Shown in pieces: positions 1-7,149 of a stretch of 43,402 bases of DNA. The notes beneath the pieces are model-generated. The model was not told the origin of the DNA. It saw only the letters and a list, made by a program, of their open reading frames with translations, and did no database searches. Source of the stretch: Synechococcus sp. AG-670-A05. GTDB lineage: Bacteria > Cyanobacteriota > Cyanobacteriia > PCC-6307 > Cyanobiaceae. Numbering within the stretch: the stretch's first letter is position 1; every line of letters starts with the position of its first letter. Location: the NCBI GenBank assembly GCA_003211535.1, contig QCSJ01000007.1, positions 1 to 43,402 of the forward strand. The letters run 5' to 3'. Both the position numbers and the translations under genes were made by a program.

Positions 1-965
1 AAGGAGGAAAGGTAATAGTTCCTCCATTTACATGGAGTTCAGACATTTCATCAGTGTATTGGATGGGATTCGAGCTTGAATTTATAGATATTAAAATGGA
101 AACTTTAGCGATAGATGGTGATCTCTTGAAATCAAAGATTAAATCTGATAAAAACATCAGGGCAGTATTCCTTACTCATGCACAAGGTATTAATGGATTA
201 ACAAAAGAAATTTATGAATGCTGCAAAGAACACAATGTAATTTTGATCGAGGATGTGTGCGAGTCCCATGGTGTTCAAGTTGATCAATTAACTAAAGCAG
301 GTGCAAAAGGAGATTTATCATGCTTCTCTTATTACTATGCCCACCATATGAGTACGATTGAGGGTGGAATGATTTGCACCAATGACGAGAAAATTTATGA
401 ATATATAAGAATGCTCAGGGGACATGGAATGTTGAGAGAAGCACGGGGTGCGCAGATTAAATTGCAGTATGAACAGCAATATCCAGATCTTAATCCGATG
501 TTTATATTCACAACACCTGGCTTTAATGTAAGAAACAACGAAATAGGTGCGATTATAGGATTATCGCAATTAAAAAGATTAGATCAGATGATTGTAAGAC
601 GCAATGAAAACTTCCAATATTTTTTGCGGAGACTGCCTAATTGGGCATTCAAAGATTTCAACCTTGAAGGCCAGAGTAATTATGCATTAAACGTAATACT
701 TAAGGAGCCTAACGCAGACCTAATGATTAAACTGGAGAAAGCATTAGAAATGAATGAAATAGAATATAGACGAGGAAGTGCAGGTGGTGGCAATCAATTA
801 AGACAACCTTACATACGGAATATGGAAAAATTTAAATACATAGATTGCAAGAAGTTTGCTCCTATCACTGATCACATTCATTTTTATGGGCTTTATCTTG
901 GAAACTATCCCGATCTTCAGATAAGCGATATCGATGAAATTTTACAGGTGATTAATAGCATCTAA
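1..965 (+). CDS. DegT/DnrJ/EryC1/StrS-fold sugar enzyme with His in place of the PLP lysine (5' partial)
   Basis: The gene enters from the left edge; the frame is open from base 3 and gives 320 residues. It has the fold-type-I sugar aminotransferase pattern: the cofactor-ring Asp region EDVCESHG (about residues 83-90), then FSYYYAHHMSTIEGG, then a GFNVRNNEIGA segment (the usual 'G.N.R..e..A' motif). In ordinary family members a lysine before the GEGG-like turn forms the Schiff base with PLP. Here that position is His (codon 342-344), followed by a second His. The same substitution is known in the PMP-dependent 3-dehydratases ColD and RfbH/E1, which remove the sugar C3 hydroxyl instead of transaminating. 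I see no [2Fe-2S] cysteine set, which favours a ColD-like over an E1-like enzyme. It is followed directly by the nucleotidyltransferase gene. The family is secure; the 3-deoxygenation role is inferred. Confidence 0.85.
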   Translation, partial: GGKVIVPPFTWSSDISSVYWMGFELEFIDIKMETLAIDGDLLKSKIKSDKNIRAVFLTHAQGINGLTKEIYECCKEHNVILIEDVCESHGVQVDQLTKAGAKGDLSCFSYYYAHHMSTIEGGMICTNDEKIYEYIRMLRGHGMLREARGAQIKLQYEQQYPDLNPMFIFTTPGFNVRNNEIGAIIGLSQLKRLDQMIVRRNENFQYFLRRLPNWAFKDFNLEGQSNYALNVILKEPNADLMIKLEKALEMNEIEYRRGSAGGGNQLRQPYIRNMEKFKYIDCKKFAPITDHIHFYGLYLGNYPDLQISDIDEILQVINSI

Positions 966-966
966 T

Positions 967-1677
967 ATGGGTCATAAATTGAACGTTATTATCCTTGCTG
1001 GTGGACAAGGATCAAGACTTAAAGGCATCCTCGGAAAAACGCCAAAAATTATGGCAAAAATTATGGATAAACCTTTTATTGAATATTTAGTAGAATGGTT
1101 AAAATCAAAATTACAGGAGATACCAATAGATATATATCTTGCGACAGGAATAGGTCATGACATTATCAATGAATACGTCAAAAAAAATGATACAAATTTA
1201 ATACTTATCCAAGAATATGAACAATTAGGTACTTTAGGAGCAGCAGCCAATTGTGTAATGCATACAGCCAAAGAAAATTCATTATATTTAGTTTTAAATG
1301 GTGACACACTTTTTGACGCAGACTTAAATATTGCCTTCAAAGTATTTTTAAAAACTCAAGAGTCACCGCTTGTAGTGGTCAAAAAAGAGCATAATAATCA
1401 ACGCTTTGGTGGTTATATTATCAAAGATAATATTTTGATAAAAGATTTAGTCAAAACAGACTATATCTCAATGGGTGCGGTTTTTACTAGAGGCATTGAC
1501 TTAGTTAGAGCAGATAAAAATGCTTCAATGCAGGAATCAATACGAATGATGGATACTCATTTCATACAGCAATTGTGCTGCAAAGCATTTATATTAGACG
1601 ATTCAACAAGATTTATAGATATTGGAGTACCCGAAAGCTATAATATTGCTCAATTATATATTCCAAAAGAGTTTTAG
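967..1677 (+). CDS. Sugar-1-phosphate nucleotidyltransferase (heptose/hexose-1-P guanylyltransferase-like)
   Basis: A 236-residue protein with the GT-A-like nucleotidyltransferase signature: LAGGQGSRL (about residues 10-18), then TPKIM with the substrate-side lysine, PFIEYL near 36-41, and the metal-binding GD at 112-113 in LNGDTLFDADL. Enzymes of this type join a sugar 1-phosphate to an NTP to give an activated NDP-sugar in the cytosol. The short length and the AGGxGxRL...PKxM...PFxEYL spacing resemble HddC, the D-glycero-alpha-D-manno-heptose-1-phosphate guanylyltransferase. A GmhB-like phosphatase gene 1.2 kb downstream fits that reading. The start ATG follows the previous stop by one base, and the stop abuts the next ATG, so this is an operon. 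The nucleotide and sugar specificity are inferred. Confidence 0.85.
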   Translation: MGHKLNVIILAGGQGSRLKGILGKTPKIMAKIMDKPFIEYLVEWLKSKLQEIPIDIYLATGIGHDIINEYVKKNDTNLILIQEYEQLGTLGAAANCVMHTAKENSLYLVLNGDTLFDADLNIAFKVFLKTQESPLVVVKKEHNNQRFGGYIIKDNILIKDLVKTDYISMGAVFTRGIDLVRADKNASMQESIRMMDTHFIQQLCCKAFILDDSTRFIDIGVPESYNIAQLYIPKEF

Positions 1678-2592
1678 ATGAGAGTAGCAGTAATTGGATC
1701 GCGTGGTTTGGTTGGAGATGCATTATGTCGCAACCTTCAAGAAGACATTATTGAAATAAATAGAGACAACTGTAATATACTTGATACCAAACATTTGAGA
1801 GACTTCCTGTACCGGGAAAAGATAGATGTCGCAATAAATTGTGCTGCTTGTGTTGGGGGTATTCATTTAAATAGAAAAAGACCATACACAATGTTTAGAT
1901 TAAATTTAGAACTTAACCAAAGTGTACTTAACGCATGTATTAGATCAGATACTAACAAATTAGTGCAATTTTGTAGTAATTGTGCTTATCCACGAGAAGC
2001 CATTCAACCATACAAAGAAATTGATTTATTTAATGGACAGTCTGCTAATACAAATCAAGGTTATGCTGCGGCAAAAATAGCTGGATTGCAGGCTGGTATA
2101 GCGGCTCATAGCGAATATGGTATTGATGTATATCATCCTATACCATGTTCATTATTTGGATATAGGGATAATTATAATATAAATAACTCACATTTCGTGG
2201 CAGCCGCGATAAGGAAAATCCATGAAGCTGTTAAATACCGAGAATCAAGTATTTTGTTTTGGGGAACAGGTAAACCATGCAGGGAAATATTATTTGCCGA
2301 TGAGCTAGCTAATGCTATAAAAAAAATATTAGAGGCCAATTTAGCGAATGAACCTGTAAATATAGCTACAGGAATTGATACTCCTATTATTAAAATAATT
2401 GAGATAATAAGTACAATCGCTGGTTACAAGGGGGAGATTAGGTGGGACAAGAGTAAGCCAGATGGTGCACTCCATAAATTACTAAACAATACTAAAATGA
2501 AAGAACTAAACTGGGAGCCTCAAAAAAACCTTGAAGAGAGCCTTAGGAAAACATTCGTACATTATCAAAAGGGGATGGATATTAGATTATAA
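1678..2592 (+). CDS. GDP-L-fucose synthase/ColC-like NAD(P)-dependent sugar epimerase-reductase
   Basis: A 304-residue extended short-chain dehydrogenase. The N-terminal dinucleotide motif is IGSRGLVG (6-13). Residues that match the GDP-L-fucose synthase (Fcl/WcaG) active site are visible: Ser100 and Cys102 in FCSNCAYP, Tyr129 and Lys133 in YAAAK, and His172 in NNSHFV. In that family Cys and His perform epimerisation at C3/C5 and the Tyr/Lys pair reduces the 4-keto group. ColC of GDP-colitose synthesis is a relative that works after ColD, so the pairing with the upstream His-for-Lys enzyme is suggestive. The ATG directly abuts the previous stop. The subfamily is well supported; the true substrate is unknown. 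Confidence 0.85.
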   Translation: MRVAVIGSRGLVGDALCRNLQEDIIEINRDNCNILDTKHLRDFLYREKIDVAINCAACVGGIHLNRKRPYTMFRLNLELNQSVLNACIRSDTNKLVQFCSNCAYPREAIQPYKEIDLFNGQSANTNQGYAAAKIAGLQAGIAAHSEYGIDVYHPIPCSLFGYRDNYNINNSHFVAAAIRKIHEAVKYRESSILFWGTGKPCREILFADELANAIKKILEANLANEPVNIATGIDTPIIKIIEIISTIAGYKGEIRWDKSKPDGALHKLLNNTKMKELNWEPQKNLEESLRKTFVHYQKGMDIRL

Positions 2593-2877
2593 AGACCATT
2601 ATTAATAGCTCGAATATCGTAGTTACTACAATCTTGTTGATAAAGAAACTTACATATGATTTTTAGAACCCACAGTTTAAAATTAAAACAATATTCTATT
2701 TTAGAGGTTAGAGACTAGGCTTAAATCACCCATCCGTACTTACCGTCATACTACTTAAAAGATTTTGCATAAAAAATCATTATACCTCAATCAATATGAG
2801 AACTATCTAGAGCATATGCATAATGTGCAATAAAATATGGCTAACATTAACTGTCGCATCAGGAACCAAGCTTGAAA

Positions 2878-3372
2878 ATGAAATGCTTTCTGGATAGAGA
2901 CGGAATTTTTAATTACGATGATGGGTATGTAGGAACAATAGAAAGATTTCGATGGTATGAAAATATATTTATAATTCTCAGTATTCTTAAAAGCAAGGGT
3001 TGTAGTTCATTTATTGTAATTACAAATCAATCCGGAATAGGCAGAGGCTACTACTCGGAGGATTCTTTTGTCAAATTATCAAAGTGGATGTGCGATGTAG
3101 TAGAACAAAAGGTAGGCATAAAACTTAAAATAGTTTACTGTCCTCACAAACCAGAAGATAACTGCAAGTGCAGAAAACCAAAGACTGGAATGTTTGAACA
3201 CTTTATTATTGATCAGACTGACATAATGATCGGAGACAAGAGTACAGATATGCTAGCCGCAAAAAAAGCCGGCATTAAGAATCGTTGGTTAATATCTACG
3301 GTAGAAACTAAATATTATTCTGAAAAGTTTGCAAGCCACGATGAATTAATACAAATGCTTGAGCTGTGGTAA
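2878..3372 (+). CDS. HAD-superfamily heptose-bisphosphate phosphatase-like (GmhB/HisB-N type)
   Basis: A 164-residue HAD phosphatase. Motif I is FLDRDG with nucleophile Asp6 and acid/base Asp8, motif II lies in VITNQSGIGRG (47-57), and motif IV is IGDKSTD (118-124). A zinc loop is present: Cys88, His90, Cys96 and Cys98, followed by RKPKTGM. This zinc loop marks the GmhB/HisB-N group, which removes a phosphate from D,D-heptose 1,7-bisphosphate or histidinol phosphate. Beside an HddC-like gene the heptose role is more likely. I chose ATG 2878 because it puts the FLDRDG motif at the usual place; a TTG two codons earlier is possible. The 285-bp gap before it is AT-rich and shows no gene; it may carry its own promoter. 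Confidence 0.85.
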   Translation: MKCFLDRDGIFNYDDGYVGTIERFRWYENIFIILSILKSKGCSSFIVITNQSGIGRGYYSEDSFVKLSKWMCDVVEQKVGIKLKIVYCPHKPEDNCKCRKPKTGMFEHFIIDQTDIMIGDKSTDMLAAKKAGIKNRWLISTVETKYYSEKFASHDELIQMLELW

Positions 3373-3395
3373 AATTATGGTGAGCTTATTCATGA

Positions 3396-3989
3396 ATGGA
3401 CAAAAAATCATTATTTGCGTTTGAAAAGAAAGTAGCTGATACTTTCAACTCGGCAAAAATTAAAGCGCCAGTCCATCTACATGGAAACAACGAAGATCAA
3501 CTTATTGAAGTATTTAAAAAAATTAAAGCTGTAGATTGGGTTTTCTCATCATGGCGTTCTCACTATCATTGCCTGTTAAAAGGTGTGCCAGAAGACATAC
3601 TAATGAATGATATTAAAAATGGCAAAAGTATTACTTTAATGTATCCAGACTATAGAGTCTATACAAGCGCGATTGTGGGTGGAATTGTACCAATTGCACT
3701 TGGAACAGCGATGGCAATAAAGAATGACAGCAAAAATGAGTCCGTATATCTTTTCATGGGTGAAATGACTAGTGAGACCGGTGCGGCCTATGAAGCCCAT
3801 AAATACGCTGTAAATCATGACTTGCCAATTACATTTATAATTGAAGACAACAAAAAATCAGTTTGTACAGATACCTATTCAACATGGAAAGTCGATGAGT
3901 TGTCGTTGAAAGGAAAACCTAAGGTGATATACTACGACTATCAACTTCCATGGCCGCATGCAGGCGCTGGAGTAAGAGTTCAATTCTGA
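3396..3989 (+). CDS. Truncated thiamine-diphosphate enzyme, PDH-E1-alpha-like (PP domain)
   Basis: 197 residues matching the 2-oxoacid dehydrogenase E1 alpha subunit. RSHYH...KGVPEDIL (about 54-69) corresponds to the E1 alpha 'RSHahaLakGvp' segment, and AIVGGIVPIALGTAMA (about 92-107) to the IVG...P...G.A.A helix. The ThDP/Mg motif is present but changed: the usual GDG is G-E-M at 122-124, followed 28 residues later by Asn152 in EDN. The spacing is exactly that of E1 alpha, with Glu replacing the metal-binding Asp. Normal E1 alpha chains are near 330 residues or more; this one stops shortly after the cofactor motif and lacks the C-terminal third. The next gene supplies the Pyr domain. It likely binds ThDP at a two-subunit interface. 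No E2/E3 genes are nearby, so a decarboxylating carboligase or lyase is more likely than a dehydrogenase complex (inference). Confidence 0.8.
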   Translation: MDKKSLFAFEKKVADTFNSAKIKAPVHLHGNNEDQLIEVFKKIKAVDWVFSSWRSHYHCLLKGVPEDILMNDIKNGKSITLMYPDYRVYTSAIVGGIVPIALGTAMAIKNDSKNESVYLFMGEMTSETGAAYEAHKYAVNHDLPITFIIEDNKKSVCTDTYSTWKVDELSLKGKPKVIYYDYQLPWPHAGAGVRVQF

Positions 3990-3998
3990 AATATTATC

Positions 3999-4535
3999 AT
4001 GTCTTATTTTGATGAACTTAAAACTGCAATGCAGTATCTTGGAGAGCAGACTGATACTATTTTTATAGGTCAAGCTGTATCAGTACCTGGTACAGCAATG
4101 TTCAATACGCTTAAAGAAGTAAATCCTAACAAGAGGATTGAACTGCCTGTATTTGAAGATACACAAATGGGAATAGCATTGGGAATGGCACTAACAGGCA
4201 AAAAAGTGATTTCTGTCTACCCAAGATGGAATTTTCTTTTGTGTGCTACCAACCAATTAGTGAACCATGTCGACAAATTTCCAATCATGAGCGAGTATAA
4301 AGTTACACCTGGGCTTATTATAAGGACAGGTGTTGGATCAGAGCGCCCACTTTTTCCTGGGCATCAACATATTGGAAATTTTAGCGATGCATTTAGACAG
4401 ATGCTTACAACTATTGAAATAATTGAACTTCAGGAGCCGGAAGATATTATTCCTTCATATCAATATGCATACAATCGATCAGATGGAAAATCCACACTTC
4501 TAGTTGAATTTGGTGACTTCTACAATGAAAAATAA
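3999..4535 (+). CDS. Truncated thiamine-diphosphate enzyme, PDH-E1-beta/transketolase Pyr-domain-like
   Basis: 178 residues corresponding to only the N-terminal Pyr domain of E1 beta/transketolase. LPVFEDTQMGIALGMALTGK (49-68) matches the E1 beta segment containing the catalytic glutamate that activates the ThDP aminopyrimidine (Glu53 here). NQLVNH and the LIIRTGVGS...HQHIGN stretch match later E1 beta landmarks. The usual C-terminal transketolase domain (about 120-150 residues) is missing. The gene begins 9 bases after the PP-domain gene and surely forms one enzyme with it. The arrangement recalls small split ThDP enzymes such as ComD/ComE. The PDH-E1-like AviB1/AviB2 pair, implicated in adding a two-carbon branch to a sugar, is another precedent (recalled). 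The substrate is unknown. Confidence 0.8.
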   Translation: MSYFDELKTAMQYLGEQTDTIFIGQAVSVPGTAMFNTLKEVNPNKRIELPVFEDTQMGIALGMALTGKKVISVYPRWNFLLCATNQLVNHVDKFPIMSEYKVTPGLIIRTGVGSERPLFPGHQHIGNFSDAFRQMLTTIEIIELQEPEDIIPSYQYAYNRSDGKSTLLVEFGDFYNEK

Positions 4536-6057
4536 AATCACTATGAATATCGATTGTCTACTTATCAACCCTGATTCTTCACTCAAAGCATATCAAGGGC
4601 TAAGTGGCAAGTTTTCCGCAATCGAGCCACCTACATGGGCACTTTTATTAGCGGAGAGTTGTAGATCAAGAGGATTTAGTGTCAGAATTCTAGACTGTTG
4701 TGCAGAACATTTAAGCCTTAAAGAATCAGTTGATCGAATCCAAAAACTGAGCCCGAGAGTCGCATTGTTTGTTGTATATGGACAAAATCCTAATGCTGGT
4801 ACAACTAGCATGATAGGAGCAACTGAATTAGCGGAAGCAGTCAAGCGTAGGATCCCTACTCAACATATAGCTTTTGTTGGATCACATGTTTCAGCAATAC
4901 CTAAAGATGTCATAGAGCTGTCGTATGTAGATACGATTCTGCTAAACGAAGGGGTGTATGCATTGCACAACCTTTTAAATTCTAACCTGAGCGATGAGCT
5001 AAGTTTAATTAAAGGAATCGCTTGGAAATCAGACACACAAATAATAGTCAACATGCCTGAAAGAATCGTTCCCCAAGAACGAATGGACATGGATCTGCCT
5101 GGATATGCATGGGATTTACTTCCATATGAAAAAGAGCCGCTTGATCTGTATCGATCGCATGTTTGGCACGGCAACTTTAACGAAAACATGAGGTCACCTT
5201 ATGCAGCAATATACACGAGTCTTGGCTGTGTTTATGGTTGTGAATTTTGTATGATAAATATAGTCAATAGAACAGATAATGGGGAAGAAATAAGCTCTGG
5301 TGATAGTAGGATTATGAGATTTTGGAGTATTGAATGGGTTTTAGATGTTCTTCAAACTTTAAATGAATTAGGTGTCAGTACTATTAGGCTTTCAGATGAA
5401 ATGTTTCTTCTAAATCACAGGTATTACGTCCCCATATGTGAAGGAATAATTGAAAGAGGATTAAAATTACACATGTGGGCTTATTCACGTGTGGATACAG
5501 TAAGAGAAGGTTTACTTGAATTAATATCAAAGGCTGGAATTAATTGGCTTGCACTTGGAATCGAGGCTGGCAGTCAGTCCGTAAGAAAAGAGATATCTAA
5601 AGGTTCTTTCAAAGATGTGAATGTCAGAGAAATCGTAGATCTTATACGGTCGTATGAAATAAATATCATTGCCAATTATATTGTTGGTTTTCCAGATGAT
5701 AACTACGCGTCAATGACATCAACACTAAATTTAGCCTTAGAATTAAATACCGAAATGATAAACGTATATCCTTGTCAAGCACTCCCTGGTTCACCACTTC
5801 ATGTCCGCGCTAAAAAAGAAAATTGGGATATTCCAACAAAATATGAAGAATACGCCTTTTTAGCATATGAGACAAAGCCACTCCCAACTAAGTACCTAAA
5901 GAATTCACAAGTATTAGCCTTTAGAGACTATTTTTGGAAAGTATATTTTACAAACCCGGCATATCTCGAGCTTGTAGAAAAGAAATTTGGAGAAAAACAA
6001 CGATTAAATGTAGAAGAGATGTCCTCCTTTAATCTCAAACGAAAACTACTTCAGTAA
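4525..6057 (+). CDS. Cobalamin-binding radical SAM protein (class B type)
   Basis: A 510-residue protein. The N-terminal part (about 1-180) looks like a B12-binding Rossmann domain: DCLLINPD at the start, PPTWALLLAESCRSRG, and a GSHVSAIPKD segment. The radical SAM domain follows, with the canonical CxxxCxxC at Cys235, Cys239 and Cys242 (bases 5227-5250). Downstream are LGIEAGSQSVRKEISKG and NYIVGFPDDN, both typical of this family. Such enzymes often methylate unreactive carbons or phosphorus using methylcobalamin, or rearrange carbon skeletons. The chosen ATG (4525) overlaps the previous gene by 11 bp and has GGTGA upstream; ATG 4543 is an alternative. The position inside a sugar cluster suggests C-methylation of a sugar (inference). 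Confidence 0.87.
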   Translation: MKNKITMNIDCLLINPDSSLKAYQGLSGKFSAIEPPTWALLLAESCRSRGFSVRILDCCAEHLSLKESVDRIQKLSPRVALFVVYGQNPNAGTTSMIGATELAEAVKRRIPTQHIAFVGSHVSAIPKDVIELSYVDTILLNEGVYALHNLLNSNLSDELSLIKGIAWKSDTQIIVNMPERIVPQERMDMDLPGYAWDLLPYEKEPLDLYRSHVWHGNFNENMRSPYAAIYTSLGCVYGCEFCMINIVNRTDNGEEISSGDSRIMRFWSIEWVLDVLQTLNELGVSTIRLSDEMFLLNHRYYVPICEGIIERGLKLHMWAYSRVDTVREGLLELISKAGINWLALGIEAGSQSVRKEISKGSFKDVNVREIVDLIRSYEINIIANYIVGFPDDNYASMTSTLNLALELNTEMINVYPCQALPGSPLHVRAKKENWDIPTKYEEYAFLAYETKPLPTKYLKNSQVLAFRDYFWKVYFTNPAYLELVEKKFGEKQRLNVEEMSSFNLKRKLLQ

Positions 6058-6099
6058 GAGCTACATGTTGTAAACTTTAAGTCTTTCAAACACAAAAAC

Positions 6100-7032
6100 A
6101 TGGCAACGATTCTCGTCACAGGTGGAGCAGGCTATATCGGTTCAATATTAATCCCAAAACTGCTCATTGATGGGCATAAAGTAATCAGTGTTGACAACCT
6201 TATGTATGAACCAACAAGTTTGCTTATTCCTGCTCTACACCCTAACTGTGAAATAATTATTGGTGATGCAAGAGATCGTGAATTGATGAAACCACTAATC
6301 GAAAAATCAGACGTAATTATCCCATTGGCTTGTCTTACAGGTGCGCCATTATGCAACAAAGATAAAAGTGCTGCCATCGGTGTAAATCGTGATGCTGTAG
6401 TTATGTGCTCCGAACTAAGCACATCTAATCAACTCATCATTTATCCCTGTACTAACAGTGGTTATGGAGTCGGTCAAGATGGAATCTATTGTGATGAAAC
6501 AACCCCACTTAATCCTATTTCTTTATATGGCAGAGTAAAGGTAGAAGCAGAAAAAGCTTTATTAGACAAAGGTAATGCTATCACATTCAGATTGGCCACA
6601 GTATTTGGGGTAAGCCCCCGACCTCGATTAGACCTTTTAGTAAATGATTTTACATATAGGGCATTTTTTGATAGAGCAGTAATTTTATTTGAAGCCGATT
6701 TCAAGCGTAACTATCTTCATATTGACGACGCAGCAGATGGTTTCCGCTTTGCTATTCAACGCCCTGAGTTAGCCGGTAATTGCTTTAATTTGGGTTACAG
6801 TGAGGCTAATCTCTCTAAACGTGAATTATGTATCTTGATCCAAAAACAACTACCAAGATTTGTATATTTAATTTCAGAAATAGGTGAAGATATTGACAAG
6901 AGAAATTATATTATCAGCAATAATAAAATTGAAGGGGAGGGATTCAAGGCCAAAAGAAGCGTGGATTTAGGGATAAAAGAACTTATTAAAGCATTGCCAC
7001 TCCTCAAAAGAAATCAATTTGCCAACATCTAA
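6100..7032 (+). CDS. NAD-dependent nucleotide-sugar epimerase/dehydratase (extended SDR)
   Basis: A 310-residue extended SDR with the coenzyme motif TGGAGYIG near the N-terminus and a catalytic Tyr-x3-Lys in LYGRVKVEAEK. The nearby YPCTNSGYG supplies the usual Ser/Thr. The substrate-binding half contains FGVSPRPRLDLLVNDF and RNYLHIDDAADG, both common in nucleotide-sugar epimerases and 4,6-dehydratases. It is the last gene of the AT-rich block; about 117 bp of AT-rich sequence separate it from the convergent thiC. It could supply the 4-keto intermediate needed by the first gene of the window, or epimerise the finished sugar; sequence alone does not decide. Confidence 0.85.
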   Translation: MATILVTGGAGYIGSILIPKLLIDGHKVISVDNLMYEPTSLLIPALHPNCEIIIGDARDRELMKPLIEKSDVIIPLACLTGAPLCNKDKSAAIGVNRDAVVMCSELSTSNQLIIYPCTNSGYGVGQDGIYCDETTPLNPISLYGRVKVEAEKALLDKGNAITFRLATVFGVSPRPRLDLLVNDFTYRAFFDRAVILFEADFKRNYLHIDDAADGFRFAIQRPELAGNCFNLGYSEANLSKRELCILIQKQLPRFVYLISEIGEDIDKRNYIISNNKIEGEGFKAKRSVDLGIKELIKALPLLKRNQFANI

Positions 7033-7149
7033 CCTACAGATCAGTTTAAATCTTTCAACCTTTTAGTATAATAAATTTTATATGATATCAGCATTTAATT
7101 ACTTGTTTTATTCCAAGCAAATTTTTTAAACCTATTTGCACCTAAAGCA

